From Collinsella sp. AF20-14LB (GTDB lineage Bacteria; Actinomycetota; Coriobacteriia; Coriobacteriales; Coriobacteriaceae), in NCBI RefSeq assembly GCF_003459505.1, contig NZ_QRWD01000008.1, forward strand, positions 62,001-126,000: a stretch of DNA of 64,000 bases, read 5' to 3'. Below, piece by piece: positions 59,528 through 64,000 of this stretch. The notes beneath the pieces were generated by a model. That model did not search any database. It saw only the letters and a list, made by a program, of their open reading frames with translations, and was not told where the DNA came from. The position numbers and the translations under genes were made by a program. Every line of letters begins with the position of its first letter. Position 1 is the stretch's first letter.

Positions 59528-62305
59528 CTACCCGCGGTGACGGGCGCGGCTGTACGGCGTATCCACCATGGGCAGATCCGGACGCAGCTTGCCGTCGAAT
59601 GCGCGGTAGGCGTTCTGCACGGCGGGCGCCGTGGGGATCGTTGCGATCTCGCCGATGCCCTTACCGCCGTATGCCACGGGCAACAGCTCGTCCTTCTCCA
59701 CGTAAATGGCGTGGATATCCGGAATCTCGGGCGCACGGAACAGCCCGAGCGTACCGTACCTTGCCTGGGGCACGCAGTCCTTGAGCGGCCAGTCCTCGGT
59801 GAGCGCATAACCCATACCCATGAGCACGCCGCCTTCAATCTGACCTTGGATCGAGATGGGGTTGACCACCTTGCCGGAATCGTGCGCGGCATAGACCTCG
59901 CTCACGCGGCCGTCATCGTCCAGAATGACCACGTGCGTGGCAAAGCCGTAGCAGATGTGGCTCTTGGGATTGGGGACGTCGGCGCCCAGTTTGTCGGTCG
60001 GCTCCAGATACACGTAGCCAAACTCGCATCCCTCGAGCGCCTTGATGGCGGCCGCGGGATCCTGAGGATGCATGCCCTGGCCGGCGACGAGCTCCTGTGT
60101 GCGTAGCTGATAGGCGCGACCGTCGTCGTACTCGATCTTGACGCCGTCACCATGGGCGCTCACCGGGGCGGTAGGCGCAGGCTTGCCGGCCTCGATGCCA
60201 ACCATGGCATCGCGCAGCAGGAAGGCGGCACCGCGCACGGCCTCGCCGGTCACGACCGTCTGACGCGAGCCAGACGTGGTGCCGGAGTCGGGAGCGTTCT
60301 CGGTGGAGCACTCGCCGTTGGCAATGCAGCTCAGCGGCAGGCCGCATGCCTCGGCAACGTCCTGCAAAAAGACGGTGTTACAGCCCTGGCCGATGTCGGA
60401 CGTGGCGGCATAGACCACGGCCACGCCGTTCTCGACGCGAATCTTGCAGCGGCCGGCATCGGGCAGGCCCACGCCCACGCCGGCGTTCTTCATGGCGCAG
60501 GCAATACCGGCGTGTCCGGGATGCGCATAGTAGGCATCCTTGACCTCGAGCAGCGTCTCCTTAAGCGCCGTGGAGCAGTCGGCAATCTGGCCGTTGGGCA
60601 AAACCTCGCCCGGCTCGATGGCGTTTCTATAACGAATCTCCCACGGGTCCAGACCGACCTTCTCGGCCAGCAGGTCGATCAGGCTCTCGAGCGCAAACTC
60701 GGACTGGCACACGCCAAAGCCGCGGTACGCGCCGGCGGGCGGGTTGTTGGTGTAGTAGCCAAAGCCGCGGATGTCGGTGTTCTGGTACTTGTAGGGGCCG
60801 ACGGCATGCGTGCAGGCGCGCTCGAGCACCGGGCCGCACAGCGACGCGTAGGCGCCGGTGTCAAAGTTGATCTCGCAGTCCAGACCGGTAAAGTTGCCTT
60901 CGGCGTCGCAACCCAGCGTAAAGGTGCCGTCCATGGCATGGCGCTTGGGATGGAACGCGAGCGACTCGGCACGCGTGAGTTTGCACTTTACAGGACGCTG
61001 GAATTTATAGGCAGCGAGCGCGGCCAGGTGCTGGATGGACACGTCCTCTTTGCCGCCAAAGCCGCCACCCACGAGCATGGTCTCGACGACCACGCGCTCG
61101 GGTTCGTTATCCCAGCCAAACATGTGGGCACACTCTTTGCGCGTATCGTAGGCGCCCTGGTCGGTCGACTGCACCTTGACGCCGTTCTTGTACGGGAAGG
61201 CGACGGCGCACTCGGGCTCCAAGAAGGCATGTTCGGTAAAAGGCGTGGTAAAGCGCTGCGTCACGGTGAACGCGCTCTCCGCCAGCGCCTTGGCGGCGTC
61301 GCCGCGCGTCACATGGCGGCTCTGGCACACGTTGTCCTTGAGCTCCACCGTGTTGCCAAAGGCAAAGAAGCTGTCGTGCAGGCGCGGCGCGTCGGCGGCC
61401 TTGGCCTCGGCGATGTTGCGCACGGGCTCCAGCGGCTCGTAATCGATCTTTACGAGCTTCTTGGCCTTCTCGAGCGTCGCCTCGTCCTCGGCAACCACCA
61501 GCACGATGGCATCGCCCACGCAGCGGGTGATATCGCCCGCCGCGATCATGACGTCCCAGTCCTGGATAAGGTGGCCGACCTGGTTGACCGGCACGTCCTC
61601 GGCGCGCAGGATGCCCACCACACCGGGCAGGGCCTCGGCCTTGGAGGTATCGATGGAGAGCACGCGGGCGCGCGGATACTTGGAGCGCACGGCGCTGGCG
61701 TAGGTCAGACCCGGCTGATCGAGCTCGTCGATGTCGTCGGGATACTTGCCCTCGCCGAGCACCTTTTTACGCACGTCGATGCGGAAGGCGCGCTTGCCCA
61801 CGCCGTAGTCGTCGCCGCGCTCCAGGTCCTCGTCGATCTGCTTTTCGCCGCGGAGCACCGCAGCGGCCAGCGAAATGCCCTCGATAATCTTCTTGTAGCC
61901 GGTGCAGCGGCAGACGTTGCCGCGGATGGCGTACTTGATCTGCTCCTCGGTGGGCTCGGGGTCCTCGGCGATGAGCGCCGCGCCCGCCATGACCATACCG
62001 GGGATGCAAAAACCGCACTGCACGGCACCCACGGCACCAAAGGCGTACACAAAGGCCTCGCGCACGTCCTCGGGCAGGCCCTCGACAGTCACGATGTTGC
62101 GACCGGCGGCAAGAGCAGTGGTCAGTACGCACGCCTTGACGGCCGCGCCGTCCACATGGATAGTGCAGGTGCCGCAGGCGCCCTCGGAGCAGCCGTCCTT
62201 GGCGGAATGGATGTGCAGGTCGTCGCGCAGGTAGCGCAGCAGCGGCTTGTTCTGAGTCGTTGTGCGCTCCACGCCGTTAACGGTAAAAGTGAATTCCTGT
62301 GCCAT
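59528..62305 (-). CDS. xdhD: Selenium-dependent xanthine dehydrogenase, fused Fe-S and molybdenum subunits
   Basis: A 925-residue protein that hydroxylates purines with molybdopterin. Residues 1-80 are a plant-type [2Fe-2S] domain (GCSEGACGTCTIHVDG, C39, C44, C47, C59); about 90-150 the second [2Fe-2S] domain (QCGFCIPGMVMAG and GNVCRCTGYKKII); from 175 on the molybdopterin-binding parts, with VGGGFGGKEDVSIQ, YRGFGVCQSEFALE and GQGCNTVFLQ. There is no FAD domain, so electrons should pass to the ferredoxin upstream and to YgfK. It agrees with the selenium-dependent xanthine dehydrogenase family; the substrate could also be another purine. The symbol is by analogy with E. coli XdhD. Confidence 0.85.
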   Translation of the reverse strand: MAQEFTFTVNGVERTTTQNKPLLRYLRDDLHIHSAKDGCSEGACGTCTIHVDGAAVKACVLTTALAAGRNIVTVEGLPEDVREAFVYAFGAVGAVQCGFCIPGMVMAGAALIAEDPEPTEEQIKYAIRGNVCRCTGYKKIIEGISLAAAVLRGEKQIDEDLERGDDYGVGKRAFRIDVRKKVLGEGKYPDDIDELDQPGLTYASAVRSKYPRARVLSIDTSKAEALPGVVGILRAEDVPVNQVGHLIQDWDVMIAAGDITRCVGDAIVLVVAEDEATLEKAKKLVKIDYEPLEPVRNIAEAKAADAPRLHDSFFAFGNTVELKDNVCQSRHVTRGDAAKALAESAFTVTQRFTTPFTEHAFLEPECAVAFPYKNGVKVQSTDQGAYDTRKECAHMFGWDNEPERVVVETMLVGGGFGGKEDVSIQHLAALAAYKFQRPVKCKLTRAESLAFHPKRHAMDGTFTLGCDAEGNFTGLDCEINFDTGAYASLCGPVLERACTHAVGPYKYQNTDIRGFGYYTNNPPAGAYRGFGVCQSEFALESLIDLLAEKVGLDPWEIRYRNAIEPGEVLPNGQIADCSTALKETLLEVKDAYYAHPGHAGIACAMKNAGVGVGLPDAGRCKIRVENGVAVVYAATSDIGQGCNTVFLQDVAEACGLPLSCIANGECSTENAPDSGTTSGSRQTVVTGEAVRGAAFLLRDAMVGIEAGKPAPTAPVSAHGDGVKIEYDDGRAYQLRTQELVAGQGMHPQDPAAAIKALEGCEFGYVYLEPTDKLGADVPNPKSHICYGFATHVVILDDDGRVSEVYAAHDSGKVVNPISIQGQIEGGVLMGMGYALTEDWPLKDCVPQARYGTLGLFRAPEIPDIHAIYVEKDELLPVAYGGKGIGEIATIPTAPAVQNAYRAFDGKLRPDLPMVDTPYSRARHRG

Positions 62306-62317
62306 GGTGATTCCCTT

Positions 62318-62797
62318 CTACACGCCGGCGGCGATGCCGGTGCGGTCGTGAATGGCGCCATGCGGGCAGACGACGGCGCACATGCCGCACGACAGGCAGT
62401 CCGCGCCGTCGATATGGGCGCAGTTGTCCTCGATGCGGATAGCGCCTGCAGGGCACTTTTTGGCGCACATGCCGCAACCGATGCAGCTCGTGTCGCAGAT
62501 CTTGCGCGCAATGGCACCCTTATCGGTGTTGTTGCAGCGCACCAGGATGTTCTGGTAGCCGGGAACGAAGGCAATCACGCGCTGCGGGCATGCCATGCCG
62601 CACAGGCCACAGCCCGTGCACTTGGAGCGGTCCACGCGGGCGATGCCGTCGACCAGCGCAATGGCACCGTGGGGGCAGGCCGTGACGCAGGCGCCACAGC
62701 CAATGCAGCCTTCGCTGCAGTGGGCATCGCCGCCTGCGGAAGCACAGCCGCTTCCGCAGGCAACGTAGGCCACGTTATGTTGAATGGATTTGGCCAT
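62318..62797 (-). CDS. Ferredoxin with four [4Fe-4S] motifs
   Basis: A 159-residue iron-sulfur protein with four C-x2-C-x2-C-x3-CP motifs: CIGCGACVTACP, CTGCGLCGMACP, CIGCGMCAKKCP and CLSCGMCAVVCP. Four more cysteines are near the N-terminus (CGSGCASAGGDAHC). It resembles the C-terminal portion of RnfB. Lying 11 bp behind the ygfK gene and 12 bp before the dehydrogenase, it is the likely electron carrier between them. Confidence 0.87.
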   Translation of the reverse strand: MAKSIQHNVAYVACGSGCASAGGDAHCSEGCIGCGACVTACPHGAIALVDGIARVDRSKCTGCGLCGMACPQRVIAFVPGYQNILVRCNNTDKGAIARKICDTSCIGCGMCAKKCPAGAIRIEDNCAHIDGADCLSCGMCAVVCPHGAIHDRTGIAAGV

Positions 62798-62808
62798 AAG
62801 AGACTCGC

Positions 62809-64000
62809 CTATTTCTTAAGAAGATACGGATAGCTGTCGCGCACGGCCTTGATGGTCAGGCGGACGGCCTCGGGAAGGCCGGTGTTGACGGCATCGACCG
62901 AGACGGTGCGGACCGTGCCGGCGACGCGGACTTTAAAGTGGTCCTCGTCCACAGCCAGGAAGCCCTCGTTCTCGGAGTTCTCCATGTCCTCCTCGCTCCA
63001 GAACAGGGTGAGCTTGTCCTTGTAGGGACGACCCTCCTGGTAGGGGCAGAACACGGCGCAGTTGCCGCACTCGTTGCACATGCCGTCGACGTGGACGACC
63101 TGGTGCTTGGCCAGGCCCGGCACCTTAATTGCCACGTTGGCGCGGTTGGGGCACACGTCGCAGCAGACCTCGCACACCGAGCCGCAGCCCAGGCAGCGAG
63201 TCTTGGTGCAGTTGCGTTTGTCACGGCACAGCGACCCCTTGCGCTCGTAGCAGGCGTCCTCGCGACCGGCCTGCTCGTTGCAGTCGGCGTACTTGTTAAA
63301 GTCCACGCCAGCGATGGCACGGGCGACTTCGGCGGCATCGGCGATAGCCTCGACCACGGTGGCCGGACCACGACGGCAGTCACCTGCAGCCCAGACGCCC
63401 TCGACGCCGGTGGAGGTGGCGGCAAGGCGGCCGCGACGGTCGTGCTCGACGCCCGCGGCGTCGTACAGGCTGGCATCGATGCCCTCGCCCACGGCGCAAA
63501 TCACCGTGGTGGCGGGAAGCTCGACGGTCTCGCCCGTGGCGACGGGGCTGCGACGGCCGCTTGCATCCGGCTCGCCAAGCTCCATAACATCGCAGGTCAG
63601 CACGGCGCCGTTGAGCGCCTTGGGCGCCAGCAGCTCGCAGAACTCAACGCCATCGGCAAAAGCAAGATCGAGCTCTTCCTCGTCGGCGGGCATCTGCTTC
63701 TTGGTACGGCGATACACCAGACGCACGTTCTTCACGCCTGCCAGGCGCTTGGCCACGCGGGCGGCGTCCATGGCGGTGTTGCCGGCACCAATGACCACGA
63801 CGTCCTCGCCCAGCTCAAGCTTCTCGCCCTTCTTGGCGGCCTCGAGGAACTCCAGCACGTCGAGCTCGGCACCCTCGCCCAGGCCCGCAGAGCCGGGCAT
63901 CCAGGCACCGGTGGCCACGACCACGTCGGTAAAGCCCTGGGCCTTGAGCTCGTCAATGGACTCCACGCGGGCGTTAAGCTGAACCTTGGCGCCAAAGGCC
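62809..64000 (-). CDS. ygfK: Putative selenate reductase subunit YgfK, C-terminal part (runs off right edge)
   Basis: The last 397 residues of YgfK, an NAD(P)-linked flavoprotein and iron-sulfur protein of the GltD-like group. Present are the second dinucleotide-binding motif VVVIGAGNTAMDAARVAKRL, the FAD-side motif TGVEGVWAAGDCRRGPATVV, and two cysteine clusters (CLGCGSVCEVCCDVCPNRAN and CNECGNCAVFCPYQEG) for [4Fe-4S] centres. The frame is open to the window edge. It should transfer electrons from purine oxidation to NAD(P) or another acceptor. Confidence 0.85.
   Translation of the reverse strand, partial: AFGAKVQLNARVESIDELKAQGFTDVVVATGAWMPGSAGLGEGAELDVLEFLEAAKKGEKLELGEDVVVIGAGNTAMDAARVAKRLAGVKNVRLVYRRTKKQMPADEEELDLAFADGVEFCELLAPKALNGAVLTCDVMELGEPDASGRRSPVATGETVELPATTVICAVGEGIDASLYDAAGVEHDRRGRLAATSTGVEGVWAAGDCRRGPATVVEAIADAAEVARAIAGVDFNKYADCNEQAGREDACYERKGSLCRDKRNCTKTRCLGCGSVCEVCCDVCPNRANVAIKVPGLAKHQVVHVDGMCNECGNCAVFCPYQEGRPYKDKLTLFWSEEDMENSENEGFLAVDEDHFKVRVAGTVRTVSVDAVNTGLPEAVRLTIKAVRDSYPYLLKK

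Noticed and set aside
59528..62305. Selenocysteine-encoding UGA in the selenium-dependent dehydrogenase
   Set aside because: The frame has no internal stop codon; selenium in this family is a labile cofactor ligand and not selenocysteine.
60152..62833. An 893-codon open frame on the plus strand opposite the xanthine dehydrogenase
   Set aside because: Complete antisense overlap with a gene whose motifs are all visible; composition is the typical H/G/A/V-rich mirror of a high-GC gene.

Overview
The window is high-GC chromosomal DNA with actinobacterial-style gene organisation. The protein flavour, the anaerobic selenium-dependent xanthine dehydrogenase / YgeW-YgeX-YgeY purine-catabolism cluster, the citrate synthase with its neighbouring ACT protein and the very dense intergenic hairpin repeats together suggest a gut member of the Coriobacteriia, most likely Collinsella. 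That assignment is inference from protein resemblance; no 16S gene is present.

Layout. 1-1 kb: start of secA (off the left edge) and rpmE. 1.1-7 kb: a three-gene ABC export cassette (permease-ATPase fusion, ATPase, permease) divergent from a DUF2975 membrane protein and its XRE regulator, followed by a 5'-truncated tyrosine integrase. 8.1-11.8 kb: ACT protein, citrate synthase and two Cof-type HAD phosphatases. 12-14.7 kb: remains of a phage-type replication module (DUF2800 tail, intact DUF2815 ssDNA-binding protein, DNA polymerase stump joined to a recombinase zinc ribbon, sigma-like factor). 15-22.3 kb: a defence island with an ABC-three-component (ABC-3C) conflict system, an XRE regulator, a methyltransferase N-terminal stump and an EVE-McrB/McrC type IV restriction pair. 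22.3-33.2 kb: housekeeping genes (adenine deaminase, tyrS, U32 protein, class A PBP, argR, a GT2 glycosyltransferase, truA).

33.2-43 kb: ribosomal spc/alpha operon on the minus strand from rplE to rplQ. It begins abruptly at rplE: the usual upstream rplN-rplX are absent and a molybdenum-hydroxylase cluster lies there instead. 43.3-53.3 kb: XdhC, YqeB, YqeC, hydantoinase, MocA-like transferase, YgeW, YgeY, YgeX and a divergent YheO-type regulator. 53.4-59.2 kb: accessory genes (DUF4143 ATPase, DEDDh exonuclease, an AbiEi/DUF559-like protein). 59.5-64 kb: selenium-dependent xanthine dehydrogenase, a four-cluster ferredoxin and the C-terminal part of YgfK. The last group and the 43-53 kb group form one functional set: purines are oxidised by the Mo/Se hydroxylase, electrons pass through the ferredoxin and YgfK, and ring-opened products go to the hydantoinase, carbamoyltransferase, peptidase-like hydrolase and diaminopropionate ammonia-lyase.

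The less expected content lies between genes. There are at least four families of hairpin DNA: stems that differ between copies while staying complementary around a conserved ACGTCCC loop; a GGGACAGGTT loop family; two 62-bp-period hairpin arrays flanking one gene; and a 33-bp tandem repeat before a DUF4143 ATPase. A conserved structured leader that hides the Shine-Dalgarno site occurs before a HAD gene and again before a truncated paralogue. No tRNA, rRNA, CRISPR array or intact insertion sequence was recognised.
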